Assembly (NCBI RefSeq): GCF_005239225.2
Contig: NC_133291.1
Coordinates: 15,275,654 to 15,339,653 of the forward strand
Reading direction: 5' to 3'
Length of the DNA stretch: 64,000 bases
Source: Populus alba
Taxonomy: Eukaryota > Streptophyta > Magnoliopsida > Malpighiales > Salicaceae
This document shows positions 1-10,756 of the stretch, piece after piece (position 1 is the stretch's first letter; the number at the start of each line of letters is the position of its first letter). The notes beneath the pieces were generated by a model. That model was not told where the DNA came from and searched no databases. It saw only the letters and a list, made by a program, of their open reading frames with translations. Position numbers and translations under genes: made by a program.

Positions 1-372
1 TGTTCCAGTTTTATTTCATATGTTTCGATTTGATTTTGAAAAAACCATTTAATTAAATCTAAACTTCAACTTATTTTAACCAAAACAAATCATAAAAATA
101 CCATATAAATATTAATAACTCCATTTTCAACTATAAAACAATCTTTAATCAATCTAAAAATAAAAAATTAAATCAAATCAAATCAAATAATAATAATAAT
201 AATAAATTTATGAATCCTAATTTAATTTTTTAGCATAGTCAAAGGGCAAATTCATCTTCATTGAACTCTCCTCTCCTAACAAACCTTCATTGACACCAAT
301 ATTTATACATTCCTTCCATTTCTTTGGTTGAATAAAACATGAGTGTGGCATATCTTTTTTATAAAATATTAA
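1..372. repeat. Direct duplication, copy A
   Basis: This AT-rich block is repeated in the same orientation at 1340-1732. Both copies share the same order of landmarks: a stretch rich in aaccaaaacaaat, an (AAT)n run, a segment around gtcaaagggcaaattcatc, and the end around gaataaaacatgag. They differ by scattered substitutions and by the (AAT)n length. No coding potential is seen. It may run off the left edge of the window. Confidence 0.8.
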
Positions 373-1339
373 CAGAAAAAAGAAATAACTATAGTCAATC
401 TAATTTGATCTAGTTGATTCAATTAAAACCATTTTTTTAATTTTAAAATAATATTACTTTAATTTTTTCATAAAAAAATTAATTAATATAAATTTACTTG
501 TTTAATTCACCACCCGAGTCTTGGTAAAGCTATGAAGAATTGTTTGAGTAAATGTGTTTTATATATCTAAATCAAAAGGTTAGTTTTAATTTACAAAAAC
601 ATCAATCAAATTAATAATTTTTAAAAAATAAATTTAAAAACCGACCAATTAATTTAATTACTATCACAAGATTTAGCTCGGTCTAGGGGGTACGACTTTC
701 AGCTAATCAAATGGAATGCTTGGACCGTCACCTCCATTTGACAATTTTTCATAGAAATAAATGTTCAAAAGTTTGAAAATTCAACTCCATTTTCCAATCA
801 GATACAAGAACTTGTTGCTATTTGAAAGGCTAGTTTACATCATTGTTGATATTGATCGCAAGATTTTATTTTTTTCATGATTATAATGTAAGAAAAAAAA
901 TAGTTTTGTAATTGTATACTTTGTCACACTAATATTGTCTTACTTTTGATAATAATATGATAAGAGATTCCTTGGCAATTCCTACGCCAAGAGGTTTAAC
1001 TCACGATTAATACTTACTAAAATTGCTATATAGCAGGAACATCCTCAGCAAATGTTAAATGTTTTTTTAATTAAAAATATATTAAAATGATTATTTATTA
1101 ATTTAATCGAAATCATTAAAAAAATTATTTATTTATTATTTCTAAAAACAGAAGGAATAATTTGTAAAATACATTAAGAAATCAATGTGTTTTTCATATC
1201 TATATTGTGAATTCCATTCCATTTCATCTGAAATAATTAAAATATTTTGTATTAATGTAAAAAACATAATAAAATAAAGTAATTTTTATTTTATTTTAAG
1301 TCTCGTTCTATTCTAGATTTTCTAAAATAACTTTCAACC
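373..1339. other. AT-rich spacer between the duplicated blocks
   Basis: I see no coding region or RNA gene here. The sequence is AT-rich with short A and T runs. The two flanking blocks are direct repeats, so this is the spacer of a duplication or of two insertions of one repeat family. Confidence 0.5.
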
Positions 1340-1732
1340 GGAATGTTTCGGTTTCATTTCACATGTTCGGTTTCGATTTTGAAAAACTATTAAATTAAAT
1401 TCAAACTTCAACTTATTTTAACCAAAACAAATCCTAAAAATACCATATAAATATTAATAACTCCATTATCAACTACAAAACAATCTTTAATCAATCTAAA
1501 AGTAAAAAACCAAACAAAACAATAACAATAACAATAATAATAATAATAATAATAATAAATTTATATACCCTAAATTTATTTACCCTAATTTAGCATGGTC
1601 AAAGGGCAAATTCATCTTCATTGAACTCCCCTCTCCTAACAAACCTTCATTGACACCAATATTTGTTACATTCCTTTCATTTCTTTGGTTGAATAAAACA
1701 TGAGTTGCACATCTTTTTTATAAAATGTTAAG
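1340..1732. repeat. Direct duplication, copy B
   Basis: Second copy of the block at 1-372, in the same orientation. Most positions agree by eye. The (AAT)n microsatellite, preceded by AAC units, is longer here (about 1524-1558), and a few bases are inserted near 1565-1590. Confidence 0.8.
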
Positions 1733-2461
1733 AGATCAAAAAATCATTCTCTATTAATATCACAATAAAAATATATTTTGCAACACGATTATAATATAAA
1801 AGCACAAGATTATTTCTTATTATCTTCAATAAAAGCATGACTTCCATGTGATATTGAATAAGTAAACTAAAGGGAATTTAAAGGGGTGACAAACAAAACT
1901 TATAATTTAATTAATGGTTAAAAAATTACTAATTAGTTGGCGTTCGTGTGATAATTTAAATGTGACACTCAGATTCCAACTCTCTCTATCTTCGTTCAAG
2001 AATTAATTGTCATAGCGTTTTGATGTGAATGGCTTGTATGGCTTCCCTTTATCTTTTAGAAGTGAAAAGTCCGTGTTTGATTTATGTTTTTTTTTTTATG
2101 TTAAAACATTTTACTTTCATATAATATTATCATATATTGTTTAAGTTGAATTATTTTAAGTTAAAGTTCTATTTAATCTTGATTATTTAGGAATATTTTA
2201 AAATTTAAAATTATATTTGTTTTGATATTATGTTTATATTAAATAATTTATAATTAATTTATCTTGAATTTGAATTTTATATATATATATATATATATAT
2301 ATTCATGAACAGTAAAATCTTAAAATATCACATAAAAATAATCTAAAACTAAAAATATTTCATTTTAATTAAAAAATTAAAATATTTATCAAAACAGAAT
2401 TTACAACCTTCATGTATGTTTGTAGTTTGAAGATGATAAAGGCATTAGGAATTTTAATCAC
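1733..2461. other. AT-rich intergenic sequence with (AT)n
   Basis: No gene is supported. A pure (AT)n microsatellite lies at about 2278-2302. The rest is low-complexity AT-rich sequence leading into the retrotransposon remnant that follows. Confidence 0.5.
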
Positions 2462-3339
2462 TTGAGCCAAAAAGCCAACCTAAAGCATATTATCCTTAGT
2501 GAACCCCTTTTGAGCTTGTTTATCTTTTCTTTGCTTTATCCATGGATAAGCCTTAACTTTTTATATGTTTTCCTTTTCCCCTGGCCAAGAATTAGTAGAG
2601 CATATACTTGTGATATCTCATGGAATTATGGTTGGAAATTATGTGAAAAGAAAGAAGAAGTGATGTTTGATGAAAATATCGGCAAACTTTCCAAAGGTGG
2701 AAAAAAAAAAGTTAAGAAGAAGTGTTTCTTCATGTTCTTAAGATTTTATGTTGAAAGAGCTTAAAATCAAAAGAAGTTAAGCATTGGTGATTAAAGATGG
2801 AAAATTTATGTGCTTTGATGAAATATCTTGTTTGAAATATTATTTTTTAGAATGCTCTACTTTCTTTGGTTTGAACCTTCTCTTTTACCTCACATTAACA
2901 TTAGCCCCATTACAGCCGGAAATAAGACCTTTTGATTCATGCATTGCTTGTAATATGTTAGTAATGGAGATGAGATTGAAGAGCAAGCTTATGGTAGAAT
3001 ATATTCATTGATTGAATTTGAGAGATTTAAACACATAAGCCCTAAACACGTAAGTGTTGGAGTGTATATAAATGAGAGGACCTATCACTTTGGCATGGCA
3101 TAGATTTTATTTAAATCCCGACAATTACTTGAGTTTTGAAGTTTCCATGTAAATAAATTCATGAAAATTTATACTATTTATCCTTCTTGATTTTATTCTT
3201 GTTTATAATGCATATATTCTTGGATATTAATGGGAGATTAGGAGATTAGTCATAGTGATTTGATTTAATTTAACTTCAATTTGATTTTACCTATCCTTTC
3301 TCGAGGACGAGCAAGAGCTAAGTGTGGGGGTATTTGATG
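2462..3339 (+). mobile_element. 3' internal region of a Ty3/gypsy (Tat/Athila-like) element
   Basis: The text around 2462-3020 and the motif at about 3300-3345 (a ctcgaggacgag element, then a taagtgtgggggta element) match what usually lies just before the 3' LTR in Tat/Athila-type Ty3/gypsy elements of plants. Open frames at 2462-2764 and 2784-3011 have no domain and look incidental. No gag-pol remains upstream, so this is a truncated copy. The lineage is recalled family knowledge, not an alignment. Confidence 0.55.
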
Positions 3340-4180
3340 CAACCATATTATTCGATAGTTTCATCCACATTTAACTAGTGTTTTTCCTATGTTTTATATA
3401 TATAATGCCTTGATATTCTTTTTTTTTTTATGTTTTGAAGGCACTTTTGGATGAAAGATGCAAAAAGGAGTAAATTGAAGGTAATTGGCAGATTTAATGT
3501 TCAGTTGATGTTTTATGCAGAGCATGAGCTCTAAAGCTCAAAATGAAGTGATTCCATGGCATTAAAAAGCTAACATCTATACTTTTCTGGACATCTAAAG
3601 CAAGACAATAAAATAAGGAAGAGCATGGAAATTGCAGCTTTCAAAGTCAAATCTCGCAATCTGCCAATGTTGACCTTCGGTCATTCCTACTTGAATATCT
3701 AGAGCTAAAAAGGTCCAATTGATTCAAACTCAATTTTTTTGGATTCTTGACTCAAAGGATTATAAACACTCCAAATTTCAGCCAAAAACGATGTCATATG
3801 AGGGAGATATGATTTTTCAAAGATGATAACTGAATTATGCCAGCAAACAGGTTTCGTGAAGAAACGAGTCCAAATTACGTTCCAAAGCATCTAAACCAAC
3901 ATCCAAGTTTTTATTTCAGCAATGTAGCTCCTCTAAGTCAAAGCTTGAAGATTTAATGCAAAGCTATTTTTCTTTTTTTTAGGAAAATAGTTATTGAACT
4001 ACTTAAATATAAATTGTCTACTTAAGGGAGGACTATTTTGTAAAATAGAGATTAGGGTTTCCTAACATATAAAAAGAATGAGAGAAAAGAAGGGGGCCAG
4101 CCACCCAAGAAGAGAATTAAGGTTTATGAAGGTTTATAAAGAATTATCGGTGTTGGTATGGACATGAAGAAGTATTTGTT
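3340..4180 (+). mobile_element. LTR remnant of the Ty3/gypsy element, cut short
   Basis: The LTR appears to begin at about 3336 (TGATGCAACC) right after the tgtggggg motif. A TATA-like acatataaaaag lies near 4066, followed by a purine-rich leader with the gggggccagccaccc text common in LTR transcripts. It stops shortly afterwards, next to the start of a CACTA transposase reading frame at 4193, so most of R/U5 is missing. No second LTR and no target duplication were found. Confidence 0.45.
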
Positions 4181-4192
4181 CATAATAAGAGC

Positions 4193-4747
4193 ATGGAAGA
4201 AATGGTGGTTGGGTCAACTTCTAGTGCTAGAAACATGCATAAAGTTGCAAATGACAACACTAATCCTTACATGAATATGGTTATGGATGCAATGAGAATG
4301 AATCAAGGTAATGCCAGTCAATGTCCAATCATAGAAGAAGAACCTAATATAGATGCAACTAGGTTTTCTGATTTGTTGAAAGATTCTGACGAACCATTAT
4401 GGGATGGCTGCACGAACCACAGTAAATTATCGGTCGTAGCACATGTGTTCACCATCAAGTAAGATCACGGGTTGAGTGAGGTTGGGTATGAAAAAATTGT
4501 TGAATGGGCGAGAAGCATTTTACCTGAAGGCAATAAGTTGAAAGAGTTTTATGCTATGAAGTCCACGATGAAACCCCTCGATTTAAGATACTAGAAAATT
4601 GACATGTGCCCTAGCTTCTGCATGTTATACTACCTTAAAAATATTGAGTTGACTAAGTGCATGACATGTAGGTATTCTTGTTACAAACTCAGAATTGGCA
4701 GGGTAAAGACTCTAGTTGCATTCCCTTTTTTGGCTTGTAATATTTAG
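4193..4747 (+). pseudogene. CACTA (En/Spm) TNP2-like transposase, N-terminal fragment
   Basis: The first 89 codons (4193-4462) read as the N-terminal part of a plant En/Spm TNP2-type transposase, with the hallmark segments EEEPNIDATRF and DSDEPLWDGCTNHSKLS. The same frame continues past a TAA at 4460 with GLSEVGYEKIVEWARSILPEG, then past a TAG near 4591 with KIDMCPSFCMLYY and a cysteine-containing stretch, to a stop at about 4747. The DDE catalytic domain that should follow is absent, so this is a 5' fragment of a dead gene. Family assignment is firm; the exact subfamily is not. Confidence 0.75.
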
Positions 4748-5387
4748 CTCAATCTTCAACAAATTAAAAGGTATGTTCTTCGTCTTCTTCATTTGTTTTA
4801 AGATTTTATTTTTTTTATTTGTTCTTTTTTCTTTATCTATTGTTAATTTTGTTATGTATTTCCATTACTTTTAATTGTTATTGTTGAATTTAGCTTGTAA
4901 TTAGTAATTGAATATATATGAATAAATATTTTGGCAATGAAATTAGAACTTTATTTGGTATGTATGTTTATATTAAAAACCTTATAACTTTTAGCAATTT
5001 TATTTGTTCTTTGTTGAATTTACAATTGTGGTGGTCAAATAAACATATAATTACTTCTTCAATGCTCCATGAAGTGGAGATATTAAAGGTTAAAGTTTTA
5101 GATATTGTCCATAGATTTGCCATCAAATATTAATTTGAATACTGTTTATGCAGTACTAAAGGACTTGGATATCCTGATAAACTCGTGACCTATATTATGA
5201 GATAAGAATAACCTAATAGAGAAAAATTAGAACTTTTAGCAAGAACCTTGTTTTCAATTGGTTGTGGCTATTGTCAATATTTACAGGTTTGAAAAGGTTG
5301 AGTAGTCTCCAGTATAGAGGAGGTGTTGCCGAATTTTTTTTTAACAATCAAATTTAATTGTATAATTATTCGTATAAAATTGTGTAG

Positions 5388-7035
5388 ATGAGTAGAACGA
5401 AATCAACAGCTCGCCACTCACATATGGTCGTAGCTAGTTCTTCTAGCAATGAGGATGACATGTCCTTAGGTGGCAATCAAAAAGAGGCTCCTGCGCCGTC
5501 ACCTGATGCTTCTTCTTCCAGCGCGGTTTCATAGTGCAGAGGCGGCATGCTTTCGCAGCGGAATGAATTCACCCGCAAATACGAGGCATAGTGGAAGGAC
5601 AACCTTTCAATATAAGTTTGTTTCCGTTTTAGTTTTTTTATTTTTTTAAAAGAACATAATTTATGAACAACTAATGAACATTGAGGCCACCCGAGTAATA
5701 TCATCAGCGTTTAAATCGTTGATGGAGATTCTATTATTTCAATGGAGTCAAGTATCTAGACATCTTGAATGGATACCTTAAATCGATGCATGGTTTGATA
5801 TATTTGAGGTTGGTGTTAATTTCTAATTTCCAGCTTATTTCTAATAAATTATTATTATAATTGTAAATAAATTATTATTTTTATTTAAAATTAATTATTT
5901 ATACACGAGACAAATTCAGCTGGGACAGTGCGCATGACATTGTTGTGAGGAGGGTGTAGGAAAACCACGCGGCAACTAGGTAACATCGAAAACAATTCAA
6001 TATTTTTTTTGAAAAAAATGTATGTTTCAAAATCTAATTTCTCGCTATGGAAGTAGGTTGCGTGATTTTTGGTACGAAACAAAAAAAAAACACGAGAGAT
6101 AACGGTCTCCGAGGTTGGAACGACATAGTGGTTTGAAGGGATTTCAAACCGCTATACATCCTGGAAGATATATGGCCTCAATATCTTGTGCACGTGATGT
6201 TTAAGTGGTTCACATGACGCTCACAGTCCGGTGCTAGCAACCGAAACAGACCAATTCATGGCTTGGTGACAGCGCACATCGGCAACTTTGTTCTGTTTGC
6301 TGCACATGCGAAACATATGGTAAGATTATTTTAAATGAAACATATCATTAAATAATTTGTTGTTACTTAATTAATTTTTTTCCTTGCAGCCTACGTCTAT
6401 TGGACGTGAGCCGAGCCCAATGAAGTTGTTTGTTGAGACGCACGTACAGAGTCAAGACTGTCAAAAAGGGGCGCAACAATTCGTTGACAACCGCGCTCAA
6501 CACTTTGTGGTATGTTTGTTCAACCATTTTATTTTGTAAGTTATTATTTTATTGAATTGAATATGATGATTTCTTTTTTCATTTTCAGGAGACCTATAAT
6601 AGCCAGTTGATGGAAAGATAAGGGGACGATCCTTTGACCCGTCCGAATTTGTAAATGGAGGTAGGATCGTCCCATGGACCCAATAAAAATCTAGTGTACG
6701 GGCTCTCCAATACTACGGTCGAGAACTTGTGGGTGGCCCGTAGTGTCTCAACTGTTGGGAGCTCCCAATCAGTTTCGAGTACCCAATCTAAGGAGTTCGT
6801 GGCCTTACAACAACACACGGCTCACCTCACTGAAAAATATGAGCAACTATCGGCGACTTATGAACAACACACGGCTCATCTCACCGAGAAATATGAGCAA
6901 CTCTCAGCGAATTATGAATAGCTTCGCCAAATAGTCATGAACATGGCATCACAAAGTGGTGATACATGTGCGCCCCTCTTTTGGTTGTATAACAACCAGC
7001 CTCCTCCTCCTCCTCCAGCTCCATCATTATGTTAA
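5388..7035 (+). pseudogene. CACTA second gene, plant transposase (Ptta/En/Spm, Transposase_24 type)
   Basis: Segments in order on the plus strand resemble the second ORF of plant En/Spm elements: a Ser-rich start at 5388 (MSRTKSTARHS), a middle part near 6200-6315 with GASNRNRP and FVLFAAHAKHM, then 6390-6509 with REPSPMKLFVETH and FVDNRAQHFV. After an intron-like gap, 6590-6930 carries ETYNSQLMER, MEVGSSHGPNKNLVYGLS and a coiled-coil-like EKYEQLSA region, ending in a proline run and stop at 7035. Several in-frame stops (for example near 5533, 6619 and 6652) show it is broken. Intron borders near 6389/6390 and 6509/6589 look like real splice sites. Confidence 0.65.
6811..6918 (+). repeat. 54-bp tandem duplication in the CACTA second gene
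   Basis: Two 54-bp copies (6811-6864 and 6865-6918) encode 18-residue repeats of the form HTAHLTEKYEQLSA. They differ at a few bases. The duplication keeps the frame and lengthens a predicted coiled coil. Confidence 0.85.
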
Positions 7036-7199
7036 TTTAAAAAAAAAAATTGAAACACATTCAATTTGTAATGATTATTATTTAACTTTATTTTTTTTTG
7101 TTTTTGATGTTTAATAAAATTTTATTTACATAATTGGTTTTTTTTACTATTAATTTATATTATTTTTTCTACATAAGTTTTTTTTTAAAAAATAAAAAT

Positions 7200-7625
7200 A
7201 ATCATCGAGGGATTTACAGACGGAATGTATTCGTTGACATTTGACAAAGAGTGAAAAATGCCAATATCACCAATAAATTTACAAACAGAATATGTCCGTC
7301 GGCATTTCACAGTAGCTTGGTGCAAATGCCACAATCATCGACGAATTTACAAACGGATAAATTATGTTGGCATTTCATAGAGTGGTGGAAATGCCATACT
7401 CACTAACAAATTTATAGAGGCATACCATCTATCGGCATTTAATCGAGAGCTGAAAAATATTTATTGGATAGCCACTATCACCAACGGAATAAATCCATCG
7501 GTATATTTCAAGCGGGAATTTTTTTTTTTGCATGTAATTTCCATCTGTAAAATCATTGGCAATATTTTTTTGTTACCGACAGACTTAGCGATGGAATTTG
7601 ATATTACCGATGAACGGTAAGCCAT
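7200..7625 (+). repeat. CACTA subterminal repeat array
   Basis: Four to five degenerate units of about 60-65 bp, each with an atttacaRacggaat-like motif followed by a gtcggcattt-like motif, then shorter tatcaccgacgg-like motifs up to 7620. Direct and inverted gacgga/tccgtc motifs are typical subterminal transposase-binding repeats of CACTA elements. No clean CACTA terminus was found after it. With the two pseudogenes upstream it delimits a decayed element of roughly 4.19-7.63 kb. Confidence 0.6.
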
Positions 7626-8560
7626 TACTTATTTTAAGGATCATGTAACATGTAGACTCGTTATGCCTTCACATTACCCAGGAATTTGCACTCCTTTTTA
7701 CATAAGTTTGGACTTCTACAAAACCTGATACAAAATCAAGCTTGGTCCATTCTTCATGTCCCGGACTTCATCTCTTCTTAATTAATTTTTATGTATACCA
7801 TGTCAACTTCTTTGATTTCCTGGGCCAAAATAGACCTCCTCAAAGACAGAAAGGCCGCAAGAGAGATGATTGTTGGTGGAACAACTGCATCCATTAAGTC
7901 ACTTGAAAAGAAAAAAAAGATTCTAGAGTTCATCGAGTTTGAGTTTTATAAATTTTAAAATTATTGAAAGTTTATATAATTATTAACTTCAGGTATGTGG
8001 GATCCCCCCTCCACACACACAGACAAAGGAGATAAGAACATTGGAGAGGCTGAAGAGGCAAAAGGATTCATCAAACAGTTGGAATTCGTCAATAAATATA
8101 ATGGTCTGTAGCGAGGTCTCCATTTTCAGGATTCAGGCAATGGCTAGACAAGGTCGACTTGTGACAAGAATTCTCAGGATCTTGCAAAAGCACAGGTCTG
8201 AAATTTTGGATGCAAATGGAGTCAGCAAGCACTGAAACTGTCACAGCAACTACTTACTCATGGCAATGCAGACAGAATTATATAAGGACTGGATCATAAG
8301 AGACATATTGTATTTATAGGATGGAATTCATATTTATCTTTTAATTTAGTCCTTGTGAACAAAGGCTATTTGGAAAATTAGTTTTTTTCATTAGATGTAT
8401 CAGTGGTGAGGAAAGGGTACTGAACAAAAAGAAGAGAGGATTTTCATGTTTCCAAGAATTTATGTACTTTTTGAACGTATGAGTTTCTATGCCTTGTTTC
8501 TTTTATGCATGTATGTATGTGCGAGCACGTGTTCATGAAGACTAAGTAATATAGTTTTTT
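7626..8560. other. Unclassified sequence with short open frames, possible gene remnant
   Basis: This stretch is less AT-rich than its surroundings. A short open frame at 7800-7958 (52 codons, MSTSLISWAKIDLLKDRKAA start) and another at about 8045-8110 (EEAKGFIKQLEFVNKYNG) lie on the plus strand. Neither matches a family I recognise, and other frames are open in the same places. It may be the decayed remains of a gene or transcribed non-coding sequence. Confidence 0.2.
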
Positions 8561-10140
8561 TAAGATTGTTTCAGCCATGGCTAAGAGAGAAATGAGCTCA
8601 ATTGTGCATAACATCATCTGTTAATAGGCCATTGCATTCACTCCGCTGGGAATCCGACTATTCTTTTTTAAAATTTTAAAAAAAATTATTAAAAATATAA
8701 AGATTTTTTTTAATAGTATCATTAAATCGATCCTTGAAATTTTATCATCTCGGTTCTTTTACTTAGCTCGAATTCTGAATTAAACCGCCTGAGAGCTAAC
8801 CTAAAATAAATTATTCGATTTAATAGGTCTAAAAATAACTTGGATGGGGTAAAAACATGACATATATTTAAAAAAAAAAAACTTTAAGATAATATTTTTT
8901 TTTAATATTAAGACGATGTCAGATTGGATCGACCTCAGTCATCCTCTGACTTAGGTCATGGACTTTAATGGGTTTAAAAACTTTGTTGTTTTGTAAATTA
9001 ATTTTATTTAATTTTTTATGGACCATGGACTTTCTAAAATTTAATATAATGTATTTTTTCCAAAACTATTTTTTTTAATTATATGATAAAAAAAATACAC
9101 GATCACATAATCAAGTTCAATTAAAAAAAAAACCTCTCTAAACCTGTGAATCGGGGTAACTAAGGTTACCTTGTCAAACTCACAAAACCGAGTCGTTAAC
9201 TCCAAAAAGTTTAATAACATAGTTTTTTTTAAAAAATTATTTTTTATTTAACTAAACTTTTTAAAAAATAGATCATATCGTGATGCTAAGATATTTTTCT
9301 AATACTGAGATATATTTTTGATGCCGTGATAACCATATAAAAAATAAATTAAAATAAATTATCAACTTTAAATCTTCGTAAACACATAGGACTAAATTTA
9401 AAACAAAAAATAACAACCAAAGAAAACAAAGGGGTCAAAATAAATAAAACAACAGTGGATTATCATTGGAATCCATAGTGATAATGGGTGCGGAAAAGAA
9501 AGTGTTTTGCTTATACCTTCTAGCTAGCTTTATACTTGATAAAAGCAATGTGAGTTTGGTTGATTTCTGAAGCCTTATAAATCAGTTATGATATTTCTTT
9601 TATCAGGATGTGGTTAGGTAAGTATAGTAGATGAGAATGAATATCTGTTGATTGTACTGCAAGAAACATTTGGAGGTCAAAGGTTTTTGTCAAATATGGG
9701 AGAATTGGCTTGATCCTCTCAATCATGCAATTGTCCTAATGCTACATGTTCTTCCTCTTGTTTATGTTCTTTTCTTCCCGACCTAAATCAAATTGGATCA
9801 TCAATTTGATAAATCATTCAGTTCTTTGAAAGCCTAATTGGATCGAACAGGCAATGTATTATCCAATTTAACTGAAAACTAATTAGGCTCCAAATTCTGG
9901 GTTATCTAAATCTAAACTACTAGCCATCTGATATGCTCGTAATTCCACTGCCTTGCACTGTGCTTATTGTAAAAAAAAAAAAAATTAAGTCTAACCAGTC
10001 TCTTGAGCTTCAGTGCCTTCTTTCATCTTTTTTTCCCTTTTCGAAGAAATGAAATCCCTATTTTTCCACCTCACCTGCCGTCGAAAAACATTAAAAATAA
10101 ATAAACAAACAATCACCTAAGCAGCCACAAATGCGGTTCT
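8561..10140. repeat. AT-rich degenerate repeat sequence
   Basis: No gene is supported. About 8690-9440 contains phrases like gagtcg, gacctcagtca and aaactcacaaaaccgagtcg between A and T runs, the same style as the degenerate array at 15.4-17.5 kb, so it is probably another copy of that family. 9440-10140 has ordinary intergenic composition with an A run near 9970. Confidence 0.4.
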
Positions 10141-10756
10141 CCCAATAGACTGGCACAAAAAGGCCTCCAGGCTTTACTGCAACTCTTTATAACATTCTTC
10201 ACTTCTGAAGAACAAGCAAATTGCTTGAATACCATGTACAAGACACCCAAGCTCATGTCATTCTCGGCAATATTGATCATACAGCATTGGCATTCAGGCA
10301 GAGGATATTGTTTACAATAGATGCAGAAAATCTAACTGGCAAGACAAGGAGGAAAAGAAGCAAAATTAGAATAGAATCTGCGACGAGGGACATCCATAAA
10401 TGCTGTACCACCAGGTTCATCTGAGATATAAACTAGAAGCTACAAAATTGTCTCTTGAACATGTTGAACATGGAGATCGAATGAATATCCTACAAAACAA
10501 TCTAGTCTGAAACTTTCTTTGGTTCCTCCAATCGATTCTGAATTTAGAAAATTACTGTATGAACATTGATTCTTAAGGTACTGTTATGAAAAGATAACAA
10601 TTTTTTTGTTACGAGTCCGGAGATGCTAACAATTGAGCTCCAGCTTGGTCCTGCATAAAGAGGTGATTATTGAATTGCTGCTCCCAGAGTTCTGACACAG
10701 TTGTTTCTCTCTTAAGGTTCATATTTCCATGCTCAATTGTCCATGTCCTAGACATT
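10141..10756 (-). other. Probable 3' UTR and downstream flank of the helical-repeat gene
   Basis: This follows the stop of the minus-strand gene at 10757. Composition is balanced and non-repetitive, and it has no long frame that looks coding. A 67-codon plus-strand frame at 10221-10424 has no recognisable domain. I read it as 3' UTR plus flank; the end of the transcript cannot be placed. Confidence 0.35.

Noticed and set aside
2462..3011. Two plus-strand frames of 100 and 75 codons
   Set aside because: They lie in the non-coding 3' internal region typical of Tat/Athila retrotransposons and contain no domain.
6811..7625. Possible CRISPR-like array from regularly repeated units
   Set aside because: The units are adjacent or degenerate, lack unique spacers, and belong to a plant CACTA element.
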